From Hymenobacter actinosclerus (GTDB lineage: Bacteria; Bacteroidota; Bacteroidia; Cytophagales; Hymenobacteraceae), in the NCBI RefSeq assembly GCF_900111515.1, contig NZ_FOHS01000003.1, positions 124,001-188,000 of the forward strand: a DNA stretch of 64,000 nucleotides, in the 5' to 3' direction. Positions 24,989 through 32,158 of the stretch are shown here, piece after piece (position 1 is the stretch's first letter; the number at the start of each line of letters is the position of its first letter). The notes under the pieces are model-generated. The model was given only the letters and a program-made list of their open reading frames with translations, made no database searches and had not been told where the DNA came from. The translations under genes and the position numbers were made by a program.

Positions 24989-25231
24989 ATGTCAACCAAA
25001 CTCACCGTCCTCAGCAATGGCTCGCTCCGCGTAGAGGGCACCGATATCGAAATCGTGGATGCCCAGGGCAACCCGTACGGCCTTGGTGGCCGGGAGCGAA
25101 TCAGCATCTGCCGCTGCGGCCTCTCGGCCAATAAGCCGTTCTGCGACGGTTCGCACAAGGGCCACTTCGAGCACAACGCCGTGGCCTTCGACCTGCCCAC
25201 GCCCGGCGCCCCGGCCAAGCCGGCAGTTTAA
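24989..25231 (+). CDS. CDGSH iron-sulfur domain protein
   Basis: 80 residues with one CDGSH domain. Ligands are C41, C43, C52 and H56 in the pattern C-x-C-x8-C-D-G-S-H, which binds a redox-active, labile [2Fe-2S] cluster. The single-domain, soluble form is common in bacteria; its partner is unknown. The ATG at 24989 gives MSTKLTVLSNG; the open frame upstream comprises array-like spacer. The gene stands alone between two repeat regions. Confidence 0.88.
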   Translation: MSTKLTVLSNGSLRVEGTDIEIVDAQGNPYGLGGRERISICRCGLSANKPFCDGSHKGHFEHNAVAFDLPTPGAPAKPAV

Positions 25232-25235
25232 GCTA

Positions 25236-25410
25236 CCAGCCTCAAGCTTCAAGCGGCAAGCTTTACGGCCTGTCATCCTGCGCAAAGCGAAGCATCTTAC
25301 TACACCTGAACGGTAATCGTCACAACGACTCGTTCTCTCGTAATAAGGTCCTTCGCTTTGCGCAGGATGACAGGCCGTAAAGCTTGCCGCTTGCCGCTTG
25401 AGGCTTGTAG
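25236..25410. repeat. perfect 43-bp inverted repeat with heptamer ends
   Basis: Arms 25250-25292 and 25351-25393 are exact reverse complements. The outer ends are heptamer arrays (TCAAGCT/TCAAGCG/GCAAGCT at 25236-25262; GCTTGCC/GCTTGAG at 25381-25410). The inner 100 bp (25272-25371) is a palindromic element whose right half matches the element at 53805-53887 at about 41 of 49 positions. Confidence 0.9.
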
Positions 25411-25412
25411 CG

Positions 25413-25664
25413 CTAGAAGAGCGAATTCACGAAATCGACGTACTCCTGGCGGGCATCGTCCTGGCTTTTGCCCTTCTGGCCGGCCCAGGCGTCGTACTTG
25501 GCAATGGCTTTAAAGTCGAAACCGCCCGGCCGGTCGCCCGATACGTCGCCCTCGCTGCCCTGCTTGTAGAGGGAGTACATCTTCAGGAGGGTCATGTTGT
25601 CGGGCTTGGCGGGCAGCTCTTTGCTGCGGACGGCGGCGGCTTCAAATTCTTCGGGAGTGGCCAT
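25413..25664 (-). CDS. acyl-CoA-binding protein (ACBP)
   Basis: 83 residues, the normal length for the four-helix ACBP fold. It binds long-chain acyl-CoA in the cytoplasm and buffers the pool. Visible marks: FEAAAVRSKELPAKPDNMTLLKMYSLYKQGSEGDV (the YKQxxxGD ligand site), then KAIAKYDAWAGQKGKSQDDARQEYVDFV with the conserved K-W-x-A-W-like segment. ATG 25664 gives MATPEEFEAAA. The gene is single, facing the 43-bp inverted repeat. Confidence 0.92.
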   Translation of the reverse strand: MATPEEFEAAAVRSKELPAKPDNMTLLKMYSLYKQGSEGDVSGDRPGGFDFKAIAKYDAWAGQKGKSQDDARQEYVDFVNSLF

Positions 25665-25884
25665 AGTTGGGAATGGGCTGAAGGTGGAGAATGGGGAAAG
25701 TATGCGAAAATGATGGTGCTTTCTGCACCGGGCAGCCAAAGTGCTTTTGGCTGACCGCTGCCGGCGAAGGGCCAACAGCTCGTCCTAAAGTACGGATTGC
25801 CCCGGAAATAGTCGGCTTGCAGCGTTTATTTTCCGCTTATCTTCCGCAGCAACAAGCTTCTTTGTGGCTCATTTCCCTGCCTTT

Positions 25885-27180
25885 ATGCTCAAACCCCTAC
25901 TCGCTGGCCTGCTGCTCGGCGGCGCCCTGCTGGCCCCGGCTTCGGCCGCGCTGGCCCAGAAAACCTACCTGCACTGCGGCCGCCTGCTCGACATGCGCGC
26001 CGACCGCGCCCAAACGGCCATGACAGTGATTGTGGAAAACGGCCGGGTGCTGGCCGTGGAGAAAGGCTACTCCACCCCCACCGGCCCCAAAGACCAGGTT
26101 ATCGACCTGAAAAACCGCACCGTGCTGCCCGGCCTCATCGACTGCCACGTGCACCTGGAGGGCGAAACCAGCAAGGACAATTTCCTGCGCGAGTTCACCG
26201 AAAATCCCGCCGATGTGGCCTTCGGCTCGCTGGAGCATGCCCGCAAAACGTTGCTGGCCGGCTTCACCACGGTGCGCGATTTGGGCGGCTCGGGCGTAAA
26301 CATTGCGCTGCGCAATGCCATCAACCAGGGTAAAGTAGTGGGCCCGCGCATTTTCACGGCCCGCAAGGCCCTCTCGGGCACCGGTGGCCACATGGACCCC
26401 ACCAACGGCTACCGCCTCGACTTGATGGGCGTACCCGGCCCGGTCGATGGCGTGATTAACAGCCCCGACGAGGCCCGGCAGGCTGTGCGCGAGCAGTACA
26501 AGCGCGGGGCCGACCTCATCAAGATTGCCAGCACCGGCGGCGTGCTCAGCGTAGCCAAAGACGGCTCGGCGGCCCAGATGACGGAGGCCGAAATTCGGGC
26601 CGTGGTGGAAACGGCGCGCGATTTGGGCCTGGCCGTGGCCTGCCACGCCCACGGCTCGGAGGGCATGAAGCGCGCCATTCGGGCGGGCGTAACGAGCATC
26701 GAGCACGGCACGCTCATGGACGATGAAACGATGAAGCTGATGGTTCAACGCGGCACCTGGTACGTGCCCACCATCACGGCCGGCAAGTCGGTGGCCGACT
26801 CGGCCAAAATTCCGAACTACTACCCGCCGCTCGTCACGCCCAAAGCCCTGGCCATCGGGCCCAAGTTGCAGGGCACCTTCGGGCGGGCCTATAAGATGGG
26901 CGTTAAAATTGCGTTCGGTACCGATGCGGCCGTGTTCCGGCACGGGGCCAACGCGCTGGAGTTCGGCTATATGGTGGAGGCCGGCATGCCGCCGCTGGCC
27001 GCATTGCGCACCGCCACCGTAGCGGCGGCCGAGCTGCTGGGCCAGTCGGCTAACCTGGGCACGCTGGAGGCCGGCAAGCTGGCCGACGTGGTAGCCGTGG
27101 AGGGCGACCCGCTACAGGATATCGGGGCCATGCAGCGGGTGCGCTTCGTGATGAAGCAGGGCGTGGTGTACCAGCCGTAG
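25885..27180 (+). CDS. metal-dependent amidohydrolase, secreted
   Basis: 431 residues with a signal peptide (cleavage near ALAQK, about 25). All metal ligands of the imidazolonepropionase/prolidase-like amidohydrolases are present: H88 and H90 (DCHVHLE), the carboxylated lysine candidate K213 (DLIKIASTGG), H254/H256 (ACHAHG), H274 (IEHGT) and D347 (FGTDA). Similar secreted enzymes hydrolyse dipeptides with Xaa-Pro or related amides; the substrate here is not known. Start at ATG 25885 begins the signal peptide. A terminator follows at 27251. Confidence 0.9.
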   Translation: MLKPLLAGLLLGGALLAPASAALAQKTYLHCGRLLDMRADRAQTAMTVIVENGRVLAVEKGYSTPTGPKDQVIDLKNRTVLPGLIDCHVHLEGETSKDNFLREFTENPADVAFGSLEHARKTLLAGFTTVRDLGGSGVNIALRNAINQGKVVGPRIFTARKALSGTGGHMDPTNGYRLDLMGVPGPVDGVINSPDEARQAVREQYKRGADLIKIASTGGVLSVAKDGSAAQMTEAEIRAVVETARDLGLAVACHAHGSEGMKRAIRAGVTSIEHGTLMDDETMKLMVQRGTWYVPTITAGKSVADSAKIPNYYPPLVTPKALAIGPKLQGTFGRAYKMGVKIAFGTDAAVFRHGANALEFGYMVEAGMPPLAALRTATVAAAELLGQSANLGTLEAGKLADVVAVEGDPLQDIGAMQRVRFVMKQGVVYQP

Positions 27181-27250
27181 GGCCGCCGACGTTTCCGCAT
27201 CAAGCTCGACCTAACCCTGCCCCCGGCGGGCTACGTACTTGCTAGTGATA

Positions 27251-27287
27251 GAAAACCCGACGACCCGCCCGGCCGCCGGGTTTTCGC
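27251..27287 (+). terminator. terminator after the amidohydrolase gene
   Basis: GAAAACCCGACG (27251-27262) pairs with CGCCGGGTTTTC (27274-27285) with one mismatch. AT-rich outer and GC-rich inner stem; only a short T-run. Confidence 0.55.
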
Positions 27288-27321
27288 TTGTAGCACCTCC
27301 CGCCGAGCCTTTCCTTTTCCA

Positions 27322-27822
27322 ATGAAAAAAGACCTGCCGACCCAACTTGTCAAACTTTTCATTCAGCAGAAGCTGACGCTGGCCCTGGCCGAAAGCTGCA
27401 CCTGCGGACTGGCTGCCGCCCAACTGGCCCCGGCCGAAGGCGTGAGCGAGGTGCTGCTCGGCTCGGTGGTTACCTACCACGCCGAGGCCAAGCAACAGCT
27501 GCTGGGCGTAAAGAAAGCTACGCTGGCCACCTACTCGGCCGAAAGCCAGCAGACCACCAACGAAATGGCCCTGGGCCTGCACCGCCAGCTGCCCACCGCC
27601 GATGTGTGCGTGGCCGTTACCGGCCTCTGCGGCCCCGGCCAGTCGGCCACGCCCGACAAGCCAGTGGGCACGGTGTTCGTAACCGTGCTGTTCCAGGACC
27701 GGGCCCACGAGTACCGCCAGCAGTTCAGCGGCGCGCCCGACGCTATCCGCCAACGGGCTGCCGAGTTCATCTACGAGAAATTGCTGGAGCTACTGGAACG
27801 CCAGCAGCAAGCCGCCGCCTGA
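27322..27822 (+). CDS. pncC: CinA-family nicotinamide-nucleotide amidohydrolase
   Basis: 166 residues, the stand-alone CinA C-terminal domain that deamidates nicotinamide mononucleotide to nicotinate mononucleotide in pyridine nucleotide salvage. Key motifs: LALAESCTCGLAAAQL (catalytic Ser/Cys region, 20-35; most homologues have AESCTGG, here AESCTCG), SVVTYHAEAKQQLLGV, and VCVAVTGLCGPGQSATPDKPVGTVFV. The length equals E. coli PncC. It lacks the N-terminal MoaB-like domain of full CinA. Confidence 0.88.
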   Translation: MKKDLPTQLVKLFIQQKLTLALAESCTCGLAAAQLAPAEGVSEVLLGSVVTYHAEAKQQLLGVKKATLATYSAESQQTTNEMALGLHRQLPTADVCVAVTGLCGPGQSATPDKPVGTVFVTVLFQDRAHEYRQQFSGAPDAIRQRAAEFIYEKLLELLERQQQAAA

Positions 27823-27825
27823 GTC

Positions 27826-27865
27826 GGTTGCCAGTTGCCAGGGGCCGGTTGCCGGTTGCCAGGGG
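27826..27865. repeat. heptamer array (GGTTGCC)
   Basis: GGTTGCC, AGTTGCC, spacer AGGGGCC, GGTTGCC, GGTTGCC, AGGGG: heptamers in two blocks, lying between the CinA stop and the convergent 27879 gene. Confidence 0.75.
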
Positions 27866-27878
27866 CAGGATAACAGCA

Positions 27879-28913
27879 TCATGCCCTTTTGGGCGGAATC
27901 AGCATCAGCTTCAGGTTCAGGCGCACTATGTCGCCCATGCCGCGGCAGCGGCTGAACTGCTTGGTGCCGTGGTGGCGGTTGAGCTCCTGCTTGAGCTGGT
28001 TGACTTTCTCGCGGGGCGACACGGTATCGTGGCGCAGGCAGTCGATGAGGTCTTTGAGGCGGTGGCGCTCCGAGCGGGCCCGGCGGCCCATGAGGGTGCG
28101 CTCCTCGGCCTGGTACTGGCGGATGGTTTCGGGCTTGAGCAGGCGGCTGCACAGCTGCACAATGGCCCGGTTATCCTTGAAAAACTGCGGCAGGTACATG
28201 TTCTTCTTGCCCTCGTAGCACTGCTGGTCGAAGTCGATGGCCCGCACCCGGTACTGCTCGTCCTCGAAATCCAGGGTTACGTCGATGATGTAGTTGTAGG
28301 CCCGCATGTCGCCGAGCAGCCGCGCGAAGCACCGCTCGTTGAACTTGACGAACTCCTTGGCCATGCGCACCTGGTTGAGGTGGGGCCGCGGCAGGTGCAG
28401 CCGGATGAAGTCGTCGCCGGGGATGCCGGCAATGTGCTCCTCGATGAGCGTGTTGCCGTTGAGCAGGTAGTTGATGCTGTTGGGCGAGAGAATATGCTCC
28501 AGCTCCAGGCCGTACACCCGCGAGGCATCGGCCTTTTTCACGTAGAAATAGTCGTAGTTGTCGTTAAGCTGGTTGACGATGCGCACCCGGAAGGGCTGGC
28601 TGTTGCCGAAGCGGCAGTAGTCGACGCGGTCGGCAATCAGGTGCTGGGTGTACGAAAGGTCGCCGGCGGTTTTAAGCAGGGCGTACACTTCGGCCAGGCC
28701 CTCGCTTAATTCACGCAGGGCGTTGGGCTCGTAATACACCGTTTCCCAGAGCGTGTCGTTGCCCTGGCGGTTGAGCAGCGGGTAGGCTCCGGTAAAGCGG
28801 GCCAGATCGGCGTAGGTGACGGGCAGCGTGGTTTCGCGGTCGTACTCCACCAGGTAGCGCCGCAGCTGCTCGCCAACCGGATAGATGATTTTCTTTTTGG
28901 AAATAAGCGTCAT
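27879..28913 (-). CDS. conserved protein of unknown function, 344 residues
   Basis: Soluble, no signal peptide or membrane segment. I do not recognise a named family. Distinctive stretches are LPRPHLNQVRMAKEFVKFNE (about 175-194), CFARLLGDMRAYNYIIDVT and VRAIDFDQQCYEGKKNMYLPQFF (about 220-250), which look like a catalytic core with acidic residues (ID-F-D) rather than a structural repeat. The end is basic and helical (RARSERHRLKDLIDCLRHD). The IDFDQQ motif in a DxxLDFE-like context makes a distant kinase or nucleotidyltransferase relation conceivable, but this is guesswork. Transcribed alone, convergent with cinA. Confidence 0.75.
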   Translation of the reverse strand: MTLISKKKIIYPVGEQLRRYLVEYDRETTLPVTYADLARFTGAYPLLNRQGNDTLWETVYYEPNALRELSEGLAEVYALLKTAGDLSYTQHLIADRVDYCRFGNSQPFRVRIVNQLNDNYDYFYVKKADASRVYGLELEHILSPNSINYLLNGNTLIEEHIAGIPGDDFIRLHLPRPHLNQVRMAKEFVKFNERCFARLLGDMRAYNYIIDVTLDFEDEQYRVRAIDFDQQCYEGKKNMYLPQFFKDNRAIVQLCSRLLKPETIRQYQAEERTLMGRRARSERHRLKDLIDCLRHDTVSPREKVNQLKQELNRHHGTKQFSRCRGMGDIVRLNLKLMLIPPKRA

Positions 28914-29066
28914 GGGTAGGGTGGGGCGGGGCGCGGGGCTGGCTGAGGATAAAGGTGAAACGGCGCGGCCGTGGCCGGAGCCGCGTCGGCCGTTGGGACT
29001 AGTACGCCAGGGCGGGGGCAGGAGGCCGAAAATACGGCTTTCTGCCCCCGACTAGCGGCCAACTTG

Positions 29067-29074
29067 TATCTTCG
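29067..29074 (+). promoter_or_regulatory. candidate -7 element of the 29105 gene
   Basis: TATCTTCG, one mismatch to TAnnTTTG, 30 bases before the ATG. The -33 region is weak (TTTC at about 29040). Confidence 0.3.
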
Positions 29075-29104
29075 TTGTCGTCAAGCTTTTGGTCGGAATC
29101 TGCT

Positions 29105-30361
29105 ATGAAAAAACTCCTACTTACCCTGCTTATCGTGCTGCTGGGCCACAACCTGGCGCCGGCCTGGGGCACGTTTGCGCACCGCACCGTTACGCAGCTG
29201 GCCGTGTACTCGCTGCCGGCCACCATGCGCAACTACTACTTCCGCCACATGCCCGCGCTGGTAAACGGCAGCGCCGGCGGCAACGAGGCCCTCGACCGGG
29301 ATATAACCGAGTCGCCCCGCCATTTTATTGCCATGGACCACTACGGCACCGACCCGTTTGGCATTATGCCCAAGGAGTGGGACAAGGCCGTGGCCAAGTA
29401 CACGGCCGACACGCTGCGCAAGTACGGCACGCTGCCCTGGGCCATCATCGACACCAAAGCCAAGCTCACCACCGCCTTCCGCGACGCCGATACCACCGCC
29501 ATCCTTACGCTCTCCTCGGAGCTGAGCCACTTGGTGGCCGACGCCTACGTGCCGCTGCGCACCACCGAAAACTACGACGGCCAGCTCAGCAAGCAGGATG
29601 GTTTGCTGGCCCTCTGGGAAAGCAAGCTGCCCGAGCGCCACATCGGCAAATACAAGCTCAAAAATGAGCCCGCCCGCCTCCTGAAAGACCCGCTGGCCGA
29701 TATCTGGCAGGTAGTGCAGGAGTCGTACGGCTTCCTGGGGGCCACCTTCGACTACGAGGAAAAAACGACCCGCAAATTCACGCCCCAGACCAAGTACGTC
29801 TTCAGCCACAAGTACGGCCAAACCCAGCGCGCCTACTCCGATGCCTTCGCCGATGCCTACCACGCCGACCAGGTGGGCGGCATGATTGCCTTCCGGCTGA
29901 AGCTGGCCCCCACGCTGGTAGCCTCCATGTGGCTGACGGCCTGGAAGGATGCCGGCTCGCCCGACCTTAACAAGCTGCTCAAGCGCCCGGTGTCGAAAGA
30001 CGAGAAAGACCAGCTCGACAACCAGCTCAGCGCCTGGAAGGAGAACGTGCTCGTCGACCAGAAAGACCTGCTGGCCCTGGAGCCCATGAAGCCCGAAGTT
30101 CGCCCCGACCTCATCAACGCGGCCCGCGACATGCCCACGCTTTCGCCCGACATGGAGGCCAGGCCCGCCGCCGCACCCGCCGCCACCCCGGCCACTGCCC
30201 CGGCCCCCACGGCGCCAATGACCAAAGTCAAAACCAAGGTGAAGCCCGCCGAGGGCCCCGCCGTGAAGGAAAAAGCCAAGGCTGCCCCCAAACCGGCCAA
30301 ACCCAAAGCCAAGGCCAAGGCCGACGACGGCTGGGGTTCGCCCGCCGGCTCGGGCTGGTAA
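29105..30361 (+). CDS. zinc-dependent phospholipase C/S1-P1 nuclease-like protein
   Basis: 418 residues with a signal peptide ending at AWG. The mature N-terminus should begin at or near W21-G-T-F-A-H, the layout in which the N-terminal Trp and a following His bind zinc in PLC/S1-P1 enzymes. Further candidate ligands are HFIAMDHYG (about 79-87) and SSELSHLVADAYVPLRTTENYDGQ (HxxxD, about 140-165). The last 75 residues are a low-complexity Ala/Pro/Lys tail ending GSPAGSGW, likely disordered. A different Zn phospholipase C-type protein is at 47049. Substrate not readable. ATG 29105 begins the signal peptide. Confidence 0.8.
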   Translation: MKKLLLTLLIVLLGHNLAPAWGTFAHRTVTQLAVYSLPATMRNYYFRHMPALVNGSAGGNEALDRDITESPRHFIAMDHYGTDPFGIMPKEWDKAVAKYTADTLRKYGTLPWAIIDTKAKLTTAFRDADTTAILTLSSELSHLVADAYVPLRTTENYDGQLSKQDGLLALWESKLPERHIGKYKLKNEPARLLKDPLADIWQVVQESYGFLGATFDYEEKTTRKFTPQTKYVFSHKYGQTQRAYSDAFADAYHADQVGGMIAFRLKLAPTLVASMWLTAWKDAGSPDLNKLLKRPVSKDEKDQLDNQLSAWKENVLVDQKDLLALEPMKPEVRPDLINAARDMPTLSPDMEARPAAAPAATPATAPAPTAPMTKVKTKVKPAEGPAVKEKAKAAPKPAKPKAKAKADDGWGSPAGSGW

Positions 30362-30414
30362 CCGGGTTGGCCGAAGCCGCCTGGCCGGCCCGATACGGGT
30401 TTGGCATTACCTTT

Positions 30415-30453
30415 AAGGGTGGTTCCGCTTTCCGGCGGGCCACCCTTTTTTTG
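30415..30453 (+). terminator. terminator after the 29105 gene
   Basis: AAGGGTGG (30415-30422) pairs with CCACCCTT (30440-30447), then a run of seven T. Confidence 0.8.
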
Positions 30454-30488
30454 CGGCCCCACGGCCGGTTACTGTTCCTGTTGCTGCT

Positions 30489-31241
30489 ATGATTCGCCCC
30501 CGCTCCTTCCTGCTCCCGCTGCTGGCGGCCGCGCCGCTGCTGCTGGCCGCCTGCAACCAGCGTCCGCCCGAAACGGCCGATTCGGCCACCCCACCCCCGC
30601 CGCCCCAGGTGCCCGGCCCCGACCTGATGGCGCTGGCCGATTCCAACGCCGCCCGGCTGCTGCTGGCCTACGGCCGCCAGTATCCCGGCCACGAAGTGCT
30701 GCTCCAGACCCGCCTGGGCAACATGCGCATCCGCCTCTACGACGACACCCCCATTCATACGGCCAATTTCCTGCTGCTCAGCCGCAAGGGCGTGTTCGAT
30801 GAGTCGGTGTTCAACCGGGTGGTGCAGGGCTTTGCCATCCAGGGCGGCGGCTCGGAACGGCGCACCATTGCCATGCGCAGCTACCGGCTGCCGCCCGAAA
30901 TCCGGCCCCAGCACATGCACAAGCGGGGCGCGCTGGCCATGGCCCGCTACGATGGCGAGGTGAACCCCGGCAAACTCTCCTCCAACAACGACTTCTACAT
31001 TGTACAGGGCGAGAAGATGACGCCCGCCCAGGCGCAGGCCAGCGCCGCCCGCCCCCTCACGCCCGAGCAGCTGAAAACCTACGCCACGCAGGGCGGCACC
31101 CCCGGCCTCGACGGCCAGTACACGGTCTTCGGCGAAGTAGTTGAGGGCCTCGATGTCATCGATAAAATTGCCAACGAGCCGGTAGGCATGGACAAATGGC
31201 CCACAGAAGACGTGGGCATCAAGGTGAAGGTGCTGAAGTAA
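30489..31241 (+). CDS. peptidylprolyl isomerase (cyclophilin type), lipoprotein
   Basis: 250 residues. Lipobox LLLAAC with the cysteine at 21, then a short Pro-rich linker and a cyclophilin domain from about 73. Marks are GNMRIRLYDDTPIHTANFLLL, FDESVFNRVVQGFAIQGGG, the HMHKRGALAMAR strand with the MAR motif, NNDFYIVQG and YTVFGEVVEGLDVIDKI. An insertion of about 40 residues (EKMTPAQAQASAARPLTPEQ...) separates the last two. Probably assists folding of outer-membrane or periplasmic proteins. Catalytic Arg (FNRVVQ) is present. Confidence 0.9.
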   Translation: MIRPRSFLLPLLAAAPLLLAACNQRPPETADSATPPPPPQVPGPDLMALADSNAARLLLAYGRQYPGHEVLLQTRLGNMRIRLYDDTPIHTANFLLLSRKGVFDESVFNRVVQGFAIQGGGSERRTIAMRSYRLPPEIRPQHMHKRGALAMARYDGEVNPGKLSSNNDFYIVQGEKMTPAQAQASAARPLTPEQLKTYATQGGTPGLDGQYTVFGEVVEGLDVIDKIANEPVGMDKWPTEDVGIKVKVLK

Positions 31242-31463
31242 TGGGGTGATGGATGGGGTGAGGAGGGGGGTGGAAAGAGGGTGATGGATGGGGTAATGGA
31301 TGAGGAAAAGGGTGAGGAGGAAAAGGGGTGTCATTCTGAGCAGCGCGAAGAATCTCGCGTGCCATGCTAACCCTGTCGTCAGGAATTACTGTGGCACGCG
31401 AGATTCTTCGCGCCACTCAGAATGACACTCCTCACCTCCTCACCCCATCCCCTCTTCACCCCT
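31242..31463. repeat. heptamer arrays flanking a 97-bp palindrome
   Basis: Left array 31242-31327: words such as GGGTGAT, GGATGGG, GTGAGGA; the 15-mer GGGTGATGGATGGGG recurs after 35 bases (five words). Right array about 31429-31463: CCTCACC/CCCATCC complement. The core palindrome is annotated separately. The whole spacer separates the cyclophilin from a convergent lipoprotein. Confidence 0.7.
31330..31426. repeat. 97-bp dispersed palindrome, copy A
   Basis: Arms begin GTCATTCTGAGC and end GAATGAC; the inner stem reads GCGAAGAATCTCGCGTGCCA. In reverse complement it aligns without gaps to 55122-55218, about 82 of 97 positions, including the loop. Conservation of loop as well as arms points to a common mobile element rather than two independent hairpins. 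Confidence 0.8.
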
Positions 31464-31949
31464 TCACCGCCGCACCGCCACCAGCCGCGTGTGCTGCACG
31501 TCGCCGGGCTGCTCCTGCACCAGTTCCAGGGCTTCGGCGCGGGTGTAGGTCAGGGCTTTGTCGGTGAAAAAGCCGGCGGCGCTGACGTCGGCGGCCGGAT
31601 CGGTGGACTCCTGGCGGGCGGGCAGCAGGTCTACGGTGGCGGGGCCGGCTTTACTCACGCGGTAGAAGAAGTAGCGCTCGGCCGTGCCACCGCCGGGCTG
31701 GTAGGCTACCACGTACACGTCGTTGAGTTGCGGGTGCTGAATGCGGCGCACCAGGCTGGTATCGGGCGGCGCCGCCAGCAGCCCCCGCGACGGAGTGGCA
31801 GCAGCAGTGGCCGGAATGGCAGCGGCCGGAACCGGGGCCGCCGGCGCAATGGGGGAAGTGGTTGCGGCGGCGGGCGCCGTGGGCTGCGACTGGCAGGCGG
31901 CGGCCGTCAGCAGCAACCCCAGCCCGGTAACGCGAAGAATAGTAAGCAT
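31464..31949 (-). CDS. lipoprotein of unknown function
   Basis: 161 residues: lipobox LTAAAC (Cys19), an Ala/Pro/Thr linker to about 55, then a compact C-terminal domain (VRRIQHPQLNDVYVVAYQPGG ... YFFYRVSKAGPATVDLLPARQ). I do not recognise the domain. The Ala/Pro linker suggests it spans from the membrane to a more distant site. ATG 31949 begins the signal peptide. Its start lies upstream of a bidirectional terminator shared with the M13 peptidase region. Confidence 0.7.
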   Translation of the reverse strand: MLTILRVTGLGLLLTAAACQSQPTAPAAATTSPIAPAAPVPAAAIPATAAATPSRGLLAAPPDTSLVRRIQHPQLNDVYVVAYQPGGGTAERYFFYRVSKAGPATVDLLPARQESTDPAADVSAAGFFTDKALTYTRAEALELVQEQPGDVQHTRLVAVRR

Positions 31950-32051
31950 ACTTTCCTCTACGAAAAAGCGCGCCGGAAAAGTACAGCCAGCTTATTTTTG
32001 AATGATGGTTGCTGCCCTACAACCCCGATATAACAACCCGGAAACAGCCTT

Positions 32052-32109
32052 TTCGGCAATTAAAAAAGCAGCCCGCACAATCGTGCGGGCTGCTTTTTTA
32101 ATTGCCGGG
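32052..32109. terminator. long stem-loop terminator, probably bidirectional
   Basis: GGCAATTAAAAAAGCAGCCC (from 32055) pairs with 32083-32106 around a four-base loop; the stem is 24 bp, perfect, with A/T runs on both sides of the GC core. It follows the minus-strand M13 peptidase stop (32159) at 50 bases and precedes the divergent lipoprotein start. Confidence 0.85.
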
Positions 32110-32158
32110 CTTCTCTGAAAGAAAAGCGAATAGCTACAGGCTAACAGCTCCCGAAAGG

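Noticed and set aside
27322..27822. AESCTCG instead of AESCTGG as a sign of a dead CinA
   Set aside because: The change does not remove the catalytic serine, and the rest of the motifs are intact.
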